NCBI RefSeq assembly: GCF_022829515.1
Contig: NZ_JAKSYL010000122.1
Location: 1 to 64,000 of the forward strand
Length of the DNA: 64,000 bases
Reading direction: 5' to 3'
Origin: Methylobacterium sp. J-048
GTDB taxonomy: Bacteria > Pseudomonadota > Alphaproteobacteria > Rhizobiales > Beijerinckiaceae
Positions 8,808 through 17,574 of the stretch are shown here, one piece after another. Every line of letters begins with the position of its first letter. Position 1 is the first letter of the stretch. The notes beneath the pieces were generated by a model, which saw only the letters and a program-made list of their open reading frames with translations, was not told the origin of the DNA and made no database searches. A program made the position numbers and the translations under genes.

Positions 8808-9592
8808 CCGCAACGCGGGAACGGCCGGCGGTTCAGGCGGTCGGGGCCCGGTTGAGCGTCGAGGCGGTCAGCCACGCCTTCGATATCCGCGGGACGCCCC
8901 TGCCGGTTCTCGACCGGGTCAGCCTCGCCGTCGAGCCCGGAGGGTTCGTGGCTTTGCTCGGTCCCTCGGGATGCGGCAAGTCCACCCTGCTGCGGCTGGT
9001 TGCGGGCCTGGAACCACCGGACCAGGGGCTCATCACGGTCGACGGAGATTTGGTTGAGGGGCCGGACCCGTCTAGGCTGCTCGTGTTCCAGGATCCGACC
9101 CTGTACCCCTGGCGCACCGTCCGCGGGAACGTGGCGCTGGGGCTCGAAGCCCAGGGCGTCGGCCGCGCCACCCGGGCTGCGCGCATCGATCAGGCGCTGG
9201 GGCTCGTCGGTCTCGCCGGCTTCGCGGATGCCTATCCGCACCAGCTCTCCGGCGGCATGGCGCAGCGGGCGGCTTTGGCGCGGGCGCTGGTCAACGAGCC
9301 GCGCCTGCTGCTCCTCGACGAGCCCCTGGGCAAGCTCGACGCCCTGACCCGGCTGGCCATGCAGGCCGAACTCCTGCGCCTCTGGGAGGAGAAGCGCTTC
9401 ACGGCGGTGCTCGTCACCCACGACGTCGAGGAGGCGCTGATCCTGGCCGAGCGGGTGATCGTGCTGGGCGACCGCCCGGCCGCGATCCGGGCCGAGCTCC
9501 CGGTCGACGCCCCTTACCCGCGTCACCGGGACGATCCCGACCTCGTTCGGCTGCGCCGGACGATCCTGGAAATCTTGGGCCAGACCACCTGA
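8801..9592 (+). CDS. ABC transporter ATP-binding protein (SsuB/TauB-like)
   Basis: The ATG at 8801 lies inside the last codons of the permease gene and gives 263 residues. Walker A is GPSGCGKS, the Q-loop is VFQDPTLYPWRTV, the signature is LSGGMAQRAALARAL, Walker B is LLLLDEPLGKLD, and the H-loop is VLVTHDVEEAL. This is the nitrate/sulfonate/taurine ATPase subfamily. With the preceding binding protein and permease it completes one importer. Confidence 0.88.
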   Translation: MVAATRERPAVQAVGARLSVEAVSHAFDIRGTPLPVLDRVSLAVEPGGFVALLGPSGCGKSTLLRLVAGLEPPDQGLITVDGDLVEGPDPSRLLVFQDPTLYPWRTVRGNVALGLEAQGVGRATRAARIDQALGLVGLAGFADAYPHQLSGGMAQRAALARALVNEPRLLLLDEPLGKLDALTRLAMQAELLRLWEEKRFTAVLVTHDVEEALILAERVIVLGDRPAAIRAELPVDAPYPRHRDDPDLVRLRRTILEILGQTT

Positions 9593-9704
9593 TCGCACGA
9601 ATCCCTGCGGCGCGCGGTGTCGCGGTTCCCAAGCTTCGGGCCGCGCGCCGCGAACCTGTGCGTGCACGCCTTCCCCAAAACTTCGCCCGAACTAGGTTCC
9701 GCTG

Positions 9705-10685
9705 ATGCGCTCCTCACGCCGATCCCTCCTGGCCGCCGGCCTCGTCCTGATCTCCGCGACCGGCCTGTTCGCGCCTGCGGCCCGGGCCGAGGATCCGAAG
9801 GAGCTCCGCCTGGATTGGGCGACCTACAATCCGGTCGGGCTGCTCCTGAAGGATAAGGGGTTCCTGGAGGAAGCCCTCAAGCCGAAGGGCATCCGGGTGC
9901 GCTGGGTTCAGTCGCTCGGCTCCAACAAGGCGCTCGAATTCCTGAATGCCGGCGCGATCGATATCGGCTCGGCCGCCGGCGCGGCCGCTTTGGTCGCGCG
10001 GATCAACGGCAATCCGATCAAGGCGGTCTACGCCTTCTCGCGCCCCGAATGGACGGCCTTGGTCACCCGAAAGGACACCGGTATCGCCAAGCCCGCCGAC
10101 CTGAAGGGCAAGCGCGTCGCCGTCACCCGGGGCACCGACCCGCACATCTTCCTCATCCGCGCGCTCCAGGGCGCAGGTCTGACCGAGAAGGACGCGAAGC
10201 TCGTCCTGCTGCAGCACCCGGACGGCCGCACGGCCCTCGACCGGGGCGATGTCGACGCCTGGGCCGGCCTCGATCCGTTGATGGCGGCGGCCGAGATCGA
10301 GAACGGCGACATCCTGTTCTACCGCGACCCGGCGGCCAACACCTGGGGCCTGCTCGACGTGCGCGAAGACTTCGCCAAGGCCCATCCCGATCTGGTCCGG
10401 ACGGTGATCGCCGCCTACGAGCAGGCGCGCGCCTACGCGCTGGCGAACCCGCAGGCCCTCTCGGCGGCGCTGGTCGCCGCGACCAAGCTGCCCGAACCGG
10501 TGATCGCCCGCCAACTGGAGCGCACCGACCTGTCGCAGCCGACCATCGGGCCGGCACAGGCCGAATCGATCAAGGCCGCCGGCCTCGCCCTGCAGCAGGC
10601 CGGCGTGATCCCCGCCGCCACGGATGTCACGGCGGCGGTCGACGGCCTGCTCGATTCCGCGTTCAACCCCGTCGCGGCGCGTTGA
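9705..10685 (+). CDS. ssuA: Aliphatic sulfonate-type ABC substrate-binding protein
   Basis: The 326-residue protein starts MRSSRRSLLAAGLVLISATG, a twin-arginine-like signal ending at ARAE. LRLDWATYNPVGLLLKDKG, LEFLNAGAIDIGSAAGAAAL, GKRVAVTRGTDPHIFLIRAL and GDVDAWAGLDPLMA match the SsuA family. The stop overlaps the TTG start of the permease by four bases. It is a paralog of the gene at 12363. The exact sulfonate is not evident from sequence. Confidence 0.85.
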   Translation: MRSSRRSLLAAGLVLISATGLFAPAARAEDPKELRLDWATYNPVGLLLKDKGFLEEALKPKGIRVRWVQSLGSNKALEFLNAGAIDIGSAAGAAALVARINGNPIKAVYAFSRPEWTALVTRKDTGIAKPADLKGKRVAVTRGTDPHIFLIRALQGAGLTEKDAKLVLLQHPDGRTALDRGDVDAWAGLDPLMAAAEIENGDILFYRDPAANTWGLLDVREDFAKAHPDLVRTVIAAYEQARAYALANPQALSAALVAATKLPEPVIARQLERTDLSQPTIGPAQAESIKAAGLALQQAGVIPAATDVTAAVDGLLDSAFNPVAAR

Positions 10686-11470
10686 GGTCCGGGACGCTGT
10701 TGCGGCAGGGCGGCCGCGTCGGTCTCGGGCTCGTCCTGCCGTTGGCCCTGGCGATCGGTTGGGAGATCGCCGTCGATAGCGGCCTGGTCTCCGGTCGCCT
10801 GCTGCCGCCGCCCAGCCGGATCGGCGCGACGCTGCTGGACCTGGCGGCCTCGGGCGACCTGCTCATGCATGTCGAGGCGACGCTGATCCGGGTCGGTTTG
10901 GGCTTCCTGTGGGGAGCCGCTGCCGGGATCCTTGCGGGCGCGCTGGTCGCCACACTCCCGATCCTGCGCTGGCTGGTCGATCCGAGCGTGCAGGCGCTGC
11001 GGGCCGTGCCGTCGCTCGCCTGGGTCCCGCTCTTCATCCTGTGGTTCGGGATCCTCGAAACGCCGAAGGTGCTGCTGATCGCCGTCGGGGTGTTCTTCCC
11101 GGTCTATGTCGGGGTCTCCGGCGCGATCGCCTCGGTGGACCGCAAGCTCGTCGAAGTCGGGCGCATCTTCCGGCTGTCGCGCCTCGCCCTGGCTTGGCGG
11201 ATCCTGCTGCCCGCGGTTCTGCCGGCGACCCTGGTCGGCTTGCGCACGGGGCTCGGCCTCGGCTTCCTCTTCGTCGTGGCGGCGGAGCTGATGGGCGCCT
11301 CGGAGGGCCTTGGCTATCTGCTGGTTGACGGCCAGCAATTCAGCAAGCCCGATCAGATCGTCGCCGCGATCATCACCTTCGCGCTGGCCGGCAAGCTGGC
11401 CGACATGGTCCTCGTGACGCTGACCCGGCCCTTGACCCGCTGGCAGGATACCGCCCGGGAAAGCCTGTGA
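10682..11470 (+). CDS. ssuC: Sulfonate ABC transporter permease SsuC
   Basis: A TTG start in the overlap TTGA gives 262 residues. It has about six hydrophobic segments, the blocks LLPPPSRIGATLLDLAASGD, ALRAVPSLAWVPLFILWFGI and ETPKVLLIAVGVFFPVYVG, and an EAA loop at GRIFRLSRLALAWRILLPA. These are diagnostic of SsuC. Tight overlaps on both sides indicate one operon with 9705 and 11467. The non-ATG start is inferred from this overlap, as no ATG fits the conserved N-terminus. Confidence 0.86.
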   Translation: MRSGTLLRQGGRVGLGLVLPLALAIGWEIAVDSGLVSGRLLPPPSRIGATLLDLAASGDLLMHVEATLIRVGLGFLWGAAAGILAGALVATLPILRWLVDPSVQALRAVPSLAWVPLFILWFGILETPKVLLIAVGVFFPVYVGVSGAIASVDRKLVEVGRIFRLSRLALAWRILLPAVLPATLVGLRTGLGLGFLFVVAAELMGASEGLGYLLVDGQQFSKPDQIVAAIITFALAGKLADMVLVTLTRPLTRWQDTARESL

Positions 11471-12315
11471 CGGGCGCGACCGTGCAGGTCGGTCGCGGAC
11501 CATCCCTGCAACCACTCACGCAAGACACGCCCGTGCTCATCGTCGACGATCTCTCGAAGACCTACGCGGACGGCACGCAGGCGCTCTCCGGAATCAGCCT
11601 GTCGGTGCGGCCGGGCGAGATCGTCGCGCTCATCGGCGGCTCGGGCTGCGGGAAGACGACCCTGCTGCGGCTGATTGCCGGCCTCGACCACGCGAGCCGC
11701 GGCACCGTGCAGGTCGATGGCGAGACGATCCGCGAGCCGCATCCCAATGTCGGCGTCGTCTTCCAAGAGGCGCGGCTTCTGCCCTGGCTCAATGTCGCGG
11801 GCAATGTCGGCTTCGGCCTCGCCGGGCTCCCCCGGTCCGAGCGCCGGGCGCGGGTCGCCCGGGCGCTGGAGCGGATCGGTCTTGCCGAGCATGGCGGCCG
11901 CTGGCCGCGAGAACTGTCGGGGGGACAGCAGCAGCGGGTCGCCATCGCCCGGGCGTTCGTGACCCATCCCCGCGTGCTGCTCCTAGACGAGCCGTTCTCG
12001 GCGCTCGACGCCTTCACCCGCAGGGACCTGCACGATCAGCTCCTGGGCCTGTGGGGCGAGACGAAGCCGACGATCCTGCTCGTCACCCACGATGTCGGCG
12101 AGGCGGTGACGCTGGCCGACCGGGTGGTGGTGATGCGCCCGCGCCCCGGACGGCTCGACGAGACCATCGATATCGGCCTCGCCCGCCCGCGCGACCCCGT
12201 CGCGGCCCATCATGAGGGGGCGGTGCGCCGGGTCATGGCTGCCCTCGACCGCTCCCTGCGGCCGGCCGCGACCCATCCGCCGCTCGCCCCCGAGACCCGC
12301 GCCGCGTGGTGGTAG
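11467..12315 (+). CDS. ssuB: Sulfonate ABC transporter ATP-binding protein SsuB
   Basis: The GTG start overlaps the ssuC stop by four bases. The 282-residue product has Walker A GGSGCGKT, Q-loop VFQEARLLPWLNVAGNV, signature LSGGQQQRVAIARAF, Walker B VLLLDEPFSALD and H-loop LLVTHDVGEAVTLADRV. RLLPWLNV is typical of SsuB. It powers the importer formed with the preceding two genes. Confidence 0.88.
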   Translation: MTGATVQVGRGPSLQPLTQDTPVLIVDDLSKTYADGTQALSGISLSVRPGEIVALIGGSGCGKTTLLRLIAGLDHASRGTVQVDGETIREPHPNVGVVFQEARLLPWLNVAGNVGFGLAGLPRSERRARVARALERIGLAEHGGRWPRELSGGQQQRVAIARAFVTHPRVLLLDEPFSALDAFTRRDLHDQLLGLWGETKPTILLVTHDVGEAVTLADRVVVMRPRPGRLDETIDIGLARPRDPVAAHHEGAVRRVMAALDRSLRPAATHPPLAPETRAAWW

Positions 12316-12362
12316 GGTCTCGCCTCAAAGCATTCGCCGAAGCCCTCGCCCCGGATGACCCG

Positions 12363-13316
12363 ATGTCCACCTCCCGCCGAAGCCTGATCGCCGGTCTCGC
12401 CGCCGCCCTCCTCGTACCGCCGTGCACCGCGCGGGCCGCCGCGACGCTGCGCATCGGCTACCAGCGCTCCTCGACGCTGATCGCGCTGCTGCGCCAGAAC
12501 GGCAACCTGGAGAAAGCGCTGGCGCCGCTCGGCACCGGGCTGTCCTGGCACGAGTTCACCAGCGGGCTTCCGATCATGGAAGCCCTCAATGCCGGGCAGA
12601 TCGACGTCTCGGCCGATGTCGCCGACACCGTCCCGATCTTCGCGCAGGCGGCCGGGGCCCGGATCAGCTACATCGCCCAGGAAGCCCCCTCCCCGGACGC
12701 GCAGGCGATCCTGGTGCCCGAAGCCTCGCCCGCCAAGACGGTCGCGGACCTTCGCGGAAAGCGGGTCGCCGTCACCAAGGGCGCGGGCAGCCACTACCTG
12801 CTGCTCGCCGCCCTCGCGGAGGCCGGCTTAACCTTCAAGGACATCACCCCGGCCTACCTGACGCCCGCCGACGGCCGGGCCGCGCTCACCAGCGGCGGGG
12901 TCGAGGCCTGGGTCGCCTGGGACCCGTTCCTCTCCGCCGCCCGGCAGCAATCGGGGGCCTGGGTCCTGCGCGACGGCGCCGGACTGTCGCTGTATAAGCG
13001 GTACTATCTCGCCGCCGATCCGTATGTGGCCGCCAACGGCCCGGTGCTCGCCGCCCTGTTCGGCCAGCTGGCCGAGACCGGCGCCTGGGTGAAGGCCCAG
13101 CCGGCCGAGGCGGCCGCCCTTCTCGCGCCCCTGTGGAAGATCGAGCCCGAGGTGATCTTGCGGGCGAACGCGCGCCGCAGCTACCGGGTGGAGCCGGTCA
13201 CGCGGGCCGGCCTGTCCGAGCAGCAGAAGATCGCCGACGCCTTCAAGGCCGAAGGGCTCCTGCCCCGTCCCGTGGACGCCTCCGCCCTCGGCATCTGGGT
13301 GCCCCCGGCGCGCTGA
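12363..13316 (+). CDS. Second SsuA-like substrate-binding protein
   Basis: The ATG at 12363 gives 317 residues with signal MSTSRRSLIAGLAAALLVPP and cleavage near ARAA. LRIGYQRSSTLIALLRQNG, LNAGQIDVSADVADTVPIFA, GKRVAVTKGAGSHYLLLAAL and GGVEAWVAWDPFLSAA are SsuA-family blocks. It follows ssuB by 47 bases and probably supplies a second ligand specificity to the same SsuBC core. An in-frame start at 12306 would place 19 residues before the signal peptide and is unlikely. Confidence 0.85.
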   Translation: MSTSRRSLIAGLAAALLVPPCTARAAATLRIGYQRSSTLIALLRQNGNLEKALAPLGTGLSWHEFTSGLPIMEALNAGQIDVSADVADTVPIFAQAAGARISYIAQEAPSPDAQAILVPEASPAKTVADLRGKRVAVTKGAGSHYLLLAALAEAGLTFKDITPAYLTPADGRAALTSGGVEAWVAWDPFLSAARQQSGAWVLRDGAGLSLYKRYYLAADPYVAANGPVLAALFGQLAETGAWVKAQPAEAAALLAPLWKIEPEVILRANARRSYRVEPVTRAGLSEQQKIADAFKAEGLLPRPVDASALGIWVPPAR

Positions 13317-13320
13317 ATCC

Positions 13321-14730
13321 CTAAGCGCGGGGCACGCCCAAAACCTTCCGGCTCTCCTCGGCCAGCACGGCGTGACGCACCGCTTCAGGCCCGACGGTGG
13401 GCGTCTCCTGGGCGGCCTTCGCGATGAGCGCCTTGAAGCGCTTCTTGTCCCAGGACCGGGAACGCAGGCATTTCAGCACGGCGTCGAGCACGACTTGCAC
13501 CGCTTGCGACCGCTGCCGCTCCCGCAGAAGTTCGGCGGCCAGCAGCGGATCACGGAACTGGGCCGCGCCGAGCGGCACGACGAGGACCGCGTTCTCGGCC
13601 AGTGCCGGATCGTCCTCGACCATCGTCGTCACATTGTCGGAGGTCTTTCGCCGGTTGAGGATCTTCGTCGCCTCGTTCAGCAGGATGTGGTGCTGGATGG
13701 GGGCCAGCGCATTTGCCGGAACGTCCTGGCCCGCCAACGTGATCTGCTGCCGGAAACGTCGGCGGTTCAGGCCGAACCGGCCGAGACTGGTCTGCACGGC
13801 CGAGAGAACTTTGCGCAGGGCATGCGCGCGGTACTCGGCTTTCAGAAGCTGGTCGCGAAGCAGGGCCGCCGACTCGCCGAGCGGCCCGTCCGGCAACTGG
13901 CGCGCCTGCTCGGCGAGCTCGACGACGACGCGCTGCATCAGGGTGGTGCGTTCGCGACGGGCGTCGTCGGCGGACAGGTGCGGGGCCCCTTTGCGAAGCC
14001 AGACGAAGAATTCGGTCGCGTGCCGCTCCTGAAGGTCCTCGACCTGGAGGTCCAGATAGCCGAGCAGTGACAATTCCAGGATCATCAGGCTGAAGCTCGA
14101 CGGCACGAACACCCAGGCATGCGCGTCGGTGTAGTCCGGATGCTTGGCGGCGGCATGCCATTGCGGCGCGTTGGTGAGCGGATTGACCGGTTCTGCCAAC
14201 TGGACGTCGCTGGCGGCCCAGGCCCCGATCCCTCCCGGTTTCAACGCCATGTTCAGGGCGTAGTCGATATGCGTCCGCAACGTGTGGCGGTCGCGTCGCT
14301 CCAGGAAGGCCGTGACCGCTTCGGCGGTGGCCGAGAGCGGGCGGTAGAAGTCGAAGCACTTGCGCTTGTCCGGCACGGCCAGGATCACGACGCCGTCGGG
14401 CCTCAGCAAGGTCTCCGCGGCGCGCAGGAACGTGACGATGTCGGTGGTGTGCTCGATGACGTGGCTGGCGATGAAGGCGTCGAACGTCCCGTGCTGATCG
14501 CGCGGGACCGCATCGGCCAGGGAACCGCCGGTCCAGACGATGTCGACGTCCTCGATGCGATCTATCGTCTGGTCATGGTATTTCTCGAGCAATTCCTCAC
14601 GCGAGGCGTGATCGACTACGATCGTGTTCCAACCGTCGCGCTTCGGGGCAAGGGGATTGAAGCTGGGGCCGATCTCGATGATCCGCGCTTCCTTATTCAA
14701 GGATCGCAGAAGTTGCGGCGCTCGCTCCAT
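13321..14730 (-). CDS. SAM-dependent methyltransferase with long C-terminal extension
   Basis: The first 200 residues form a class I methyltransferase: glycine motif IEIGPSFNPLAPKRDGW (about 18-34), acidic motif TIVVDHA, and a FIASHVIEHTTDIVTFLRAA motif typical of methyltransferases in glycan and lipopolysaccharide clusters. Residues from about 260 to 469 are helical, charged and unlike any family I recognise. The gene is divergent from a glycosyltransferase 82 bases away, so a role in modifying a surface glycan is plausible. It converges with the SsuA-like gene, with 4 bases between the stops. Confidence 0.7.
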   Translation of the reverse strand: MERAPQLLRSLNKEARIIEIGPSFNPLAPKRDGWNTIVVDHASREELLEKYHDQTIDRIEDVDIVWTGGSLADAVPRDQHGTFDAFIASHVIEHTTDIVTFLRAAETLLRPDGVVILAVPDKRKCFDFYRPLSATAEAVTAFLERRDRHTLRTHIDYALNMALKPGGIGAWAASDVQLAEPVNPLTNAPQWHAAAKHPDYTDAHAWVFVPSSFSLMILELSLLGYLDLQVEDLQERHATEFFVWLRKGAPHLSADDARRERTTLMQRVVVELAEQARQLPDGPLGESAALLRDQLLKAEYRAHALRKVLSAVQTSLGRFGLNRRRFRQQITLAGQDVPANALAPIQHHILLNEATKILNRRKTSDNVTTMVEDDPALAENAVLVVPLGAAQFRDPLLAAELLRERQRSQAVQVVLDAVLKCLRSRSWDKKRFKALIAKAAQETPTVGPEAVRHAVLAEESRKVLGVPRA

Positions 14731-14812
14731 GTCCAGCTTAGCTCCTCATTAGCGTCCCGCCCGATACGATGGCGGCGGGTTATCGAAATGCCGTCTTGAA
14801 GGAAAATGTCCG

Positions 14813-15655
14813 GTGGAGAAAAGGCCGCTCGCCGTGGTCACCATGGCGTTCAATGAAAAGACGATGTTGCCGCTCTGGTTAAGACATTACGAACAGCAGG
14901 TTGGGGCGGAGAACTGCTACGTTCTCGATCATGGCTCCGACGACGGTTCGACCACCGGGATCGCCGCGAACGTGATCCGGCTACCGAGAACGCCCCTGGA
15001 CGAATGGGAGCGTGTGAACACGATCCGCGACTTCTGTACCTCGTTGTTCATCGGTTTCAAGTGTGTGCTCTTCACCGATGCCGATGAGCTGGTCGTCGTC
15101 GATCCGGATGTGGCGCCATCGCTGTCCCACTACATTGCGCATCGGGATGTGCCGCTTGTGCTCGACCTGTTCGGCTCCGATGTCCGCCACGTCGAGGGCG
15201 AAGCGCCGATCGATCTCCAACGCCCTGTTTCGCTGCAGAGAGGATATGTCCGCCCCATCTCGTCCCTGTGCAAGGCGACGCTTATCTCCAAGCGAACGGA
15301 TTGGCACATCGGATTTCACTGCGTCGTCCATGATCATCGACCGAAATTCGGCGATCTATTTCTGTTCCACTTGGCCCATTGTGATAACGACCTTTTGTTC
15401 GACCGGCAGAAGAAGCGCAATGCCGCTGCCCCCGTGGGAATCCCGGATTCGCATCACGCCATTCCGCCGATGATCTTTCTGGAGCATATCAAGTCGGACA
15501 TTGCCGAACTCGCACGGCGACGCACCCAGATGCGCCGCGGCGAAGATCTCTTCGACACAACGCAGAGAATATTCGCCGATGCAATTGAGCGCAAGAGTTG
15601 GGCACAGGCGCCCGATCTGTGGCAATTGCCGGACCGCTTCGTCGGACTGTTCTGA
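14813..15655 (+). CDS. Glycosyltransferase family 2 protein
   Basis: The 280-residue protein begins MEKRPLAVVTMAFNEKTMLP, has the nucleotide-sugar motif CYVLDHGSDDGSTTG and an acidic metal motif FTDADELVVVDP. This pattern matches the Glyco_tranf_2_4 group of GT2 enzymes. The start is GTG at 14813, about 8 bases after an AAGGAAAA stretch. The nearby ATG at 14806 is out of frame. There is no membrane segment, so it acts in the cytosol or at the inner face of the membrane. Acceptor and donor are unknown. Confidence 0.75.
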   Translation: MEKRPLAVVTMAFNEKTMLPLWLRHYEQQVGAENCYVLDHGSDDGSTTGIAANVIRLPRTPLDEWERVNTIRDFCTSLFIGFKCVLFTDADELVVVDPDVAPSLSHYIAHRDVPLVLDLFGSDVRHVEGEAPIDLQRPVSLQRGYVRPISSLCKATLISKRTDWHIGFHCVVHDHRPKFGDLFLFHLAHCDNDLLFDRQKKRNAAAPVGIPDSHHAIPPMIFLEHIKSDIAELARRRTQMRRGEDLFDTTQRIFADAIERKSWAQAPDLWQLPDRFVGLF

Positions 15656-15805
15656 CGGATCGCCACCAAGGCGGAGCGGTTGAATTGACGACTGGGCAGG
15701 CGGTGCGTAGCAGCAGGCCCAACCCGAGCCTTCGCAACCCGCCGCAAGGCCTGATCGCGAAGGCCCGCGCATAACGATCCCTCGAAACTGCGCTGGAGAG
15801 GCCGC

Positions 15806-16663
15806 ATTTCAGACCTGTGCGTTCAGGAAGCGCTGCTCCCGCCGCACCGTCGGCCCGAGCGCGTTGCGACTCTGGCCCACGCCGCCCTGATCGACGAGCT
15901 GGAAACCTGGCCGAAGCCCGGGCTCGTCAGCCCCGTCGATTCTGGCAGCCACCACGACATGGATGCCGAAACCCTGCGCCGCAGCGCGGCGGCGATCCGA
16001 CCCTATTTCGGCGAACTCGTCGTGGCTGGCAGCCGCAGCGCGGGGATGGGCGAACTTCGGGCGATCGGCTTGAGGGCCGAGGCAGCGATGCTGGCGGCAA
16101 CCGATGGCGTCAACGCGCATCGCGGCGCTATCTTCTCCCTGGGTCTGATCTGTGCCGGCGCGGGCGAAGCTGGGACGATACCCGCATCGGCCGAAGCGCT
16201 GGCGGAAGCCGTCGGCCGACGGTGGGGCGATGCGATCGCCCGGGCACCGACCTCGACGGACAGCCATGGCGGCCGCGCCGCGCGCCGCTATGGCGTTGGC
16301 GGCGCCAGCGCGGAGGCCGCCGCGGGATTTCCGACCATCCGGGCCGTTGGGCTGCCGGCCCTGCGCCGCGGCCGAAGCCTCGCGCCGGACGATCCCGAAG
16401 CCGCCCGGGTCCAATGCTTCTTTGCGCTCCTCGCCGTCGTGGACGACACCAACCTCTTGCACCGCGGCGGCGCCGAGGGTCTGGTTCGGGCGCAGGGCAT
16501 GGCCGCGGCCTTCCTCGCTGCCGGAGGGATCGCGGCTTCGAACTGGCGTGACCGCGCGGTGGCGATCCATCGCAGCTTCGTGGCGGCACGCCTCAGCCCG
16601 GGCGGCTGCGCCGACCTTCTCGCAACGACGCTCTTCCTCGATGCCCTGTCCCGGGCGGCGTGA
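15806..16663 (+). CDS. Triphosphoribosyl-dephospho-CoA synthase family protein (CitG/MdcB-like), start uncertain
   Basis: Conserved CitG/MdcB blocks are DELETWPKPGLVSPVDSGSH, NAHRGAIFSLGLICAGAG, DSHGGRAARRYGVGGA and VVDDTNLLHRGG. Family members make the prosthetic group precursor of citrate lyase or malonate decarboxylase, but no such genes are nearby. The conserved N-terminal block begins near 15881. In that frame there is no ATG, GTG or TTG between the stop at 15752 and the ATG at 15959. The boundary given uses ATT at 15806, which stands 4 bases after GGAGAGG (15795-15801). CTG codons at 15815 and 15833 are alternatives. A frameshift from the GTG at 15817, which opens in another frame, is also possible. 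From 15959 alone the protein would be 234 residues and lack the WPKPGLVSPVD block. Confidence 0.65.
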   Translation: MSDLCVQEALLPPHRRPERVATLAHAALIDELETWPKPGLVSPVDSGSHHDMDAETLRRSAAAIRPYFGELVVAGSRSAGMGELRAIGLRAEAAMLAATDGVNAHRGAIFSLGLICAGAGEAGTIPASAEALAEAVGRRWGDAIARAPTSTDSHGGRAARRYGVGGASAEAAAGFPTIRAVGLPALRRGRSLAPDDPEAARVQCFFALLAVVDDTNLLHRGGAEGLVRAQGMAAAFLAAGGIAASNWRDRAVAIHRSFVAARLSPGGCADLLATTLFLDALSRAA

Positions 16664-16749
16664 GCGGAGCCGTACCGTTCGGCCGCAGGTGAACCGGCGC
16701 GGCTCCTGCCTACATCTGACTGGTCCTCAGCTATGCCCCGGCCAATCCC

Positions 16750-17484
16750 GTGTCCCTGATCAGGTTCGCGCTGTTCGCGCTCGTCATCGTCTTCCTCGTG
16801 CCGGTCGCGGTCTCGGCAACGCTGTACTGGCTGCGTGCCGGCGGCGACTGGCGCATGGCGGATCGTTCCAGCGCCGGTCTCCTCCCGCCGGCCGAGGCCC
16901 ATGCCGGGGCCGTGGTGCGGATTTTCTCCGCCCGAACGGTGAGTTGGCGCGGCATCGTGGCGACCCATAGCTGGATCGTGATCAAGGGCGCCGACGAGCG
17001 CCGCTATCGCCGCTTCGACTACACGGCTTGGGGCCAGCCGATCTGGATCGACCGCTTCGTACCGGATGGGCGCTGGTTCGGGAACGCGCCCGAGATCGTG
17101 TTCGCCTCCGACGGCCCGGAGGCGGAGGCGATGCTCCCTCGCATCCGCACGGCCGTGGCCGAGTACCGCTATGCAAGCCCCGGCGATTACGTGGTCTGGC
17201 CGGGCCCGAACTCGAATACGTTCGTGGCGGCCGTGATGGCGGCGGTGCCGGAAATCCGGGTCACCCTCCCGGCCACGGCCATCGGCAAGGACTTTCCCTA
17301 TGATGGCCGGTGGATCGGGTGGACACCCTCGGGCACCGGGATCCGGATCAACCTCGGCGGCTATCTCGGGCTGACGCTGGCGTGGGTCGAAGGTCTGGAG
17401 CTGAACCTGTTCGGCGGCGTCGCCGGCATCGACCTGCGCCGTCCGGGGATCAAGCTGCCGGCCATCGGGCGCGTGGGGATCTGA
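16750..17484 (+). CDS. DUF3750 domain membrane-anchored protein
   Basis: The 244-residue protein has one N-terminal hydrophobic helix (residues 4-27) and then a soluble domain with ARTVSWRGIVATHSWIVIKG, RFDYTAWGQPIWIDRFVPDG, WPGPNSNTFVAAVMAAVPEI and LPATAIGKDFPYDGRWIGW. These are the conserved blocks of DUF3750, whose GPNSNTF core suggests a peptidase or amidase-like fold facing the periplasm. The biochemical function is unknown. The start is GTG without a clear ribosome binding site. Confidence 0.75.
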   Translation: MSLIRFALFALVIVFLVPVAVSATLYWLRAGGDWRMADRSSAGLLPPAEAHAGAVVRIFSARTVSWRGIVATHSWIVIKGADERRYRRFDYTAWGQPIWIDRFVPDGRWFGNAPEIVFASDGPEAEAMLPRIRTAVAEYRYASPGDYVVWPGPNSNTFVAAVMAAVPEIRVTLPATAIGKDFPYDGRWIGWTPSGTGIRINLGGYLGLTLAWVEGLELNLFGGVAGIDLRRPGIKLPAIGRVGI

Positions 17485-17574
17485 TGGCGGCGACCGGCGC
17501 ATCGCGCGGTCGATGCGGGACGGCTTTGACGGCAGGACGGTCACCCGCGGCCCGGTTCATCCATCCGCCCGGGC

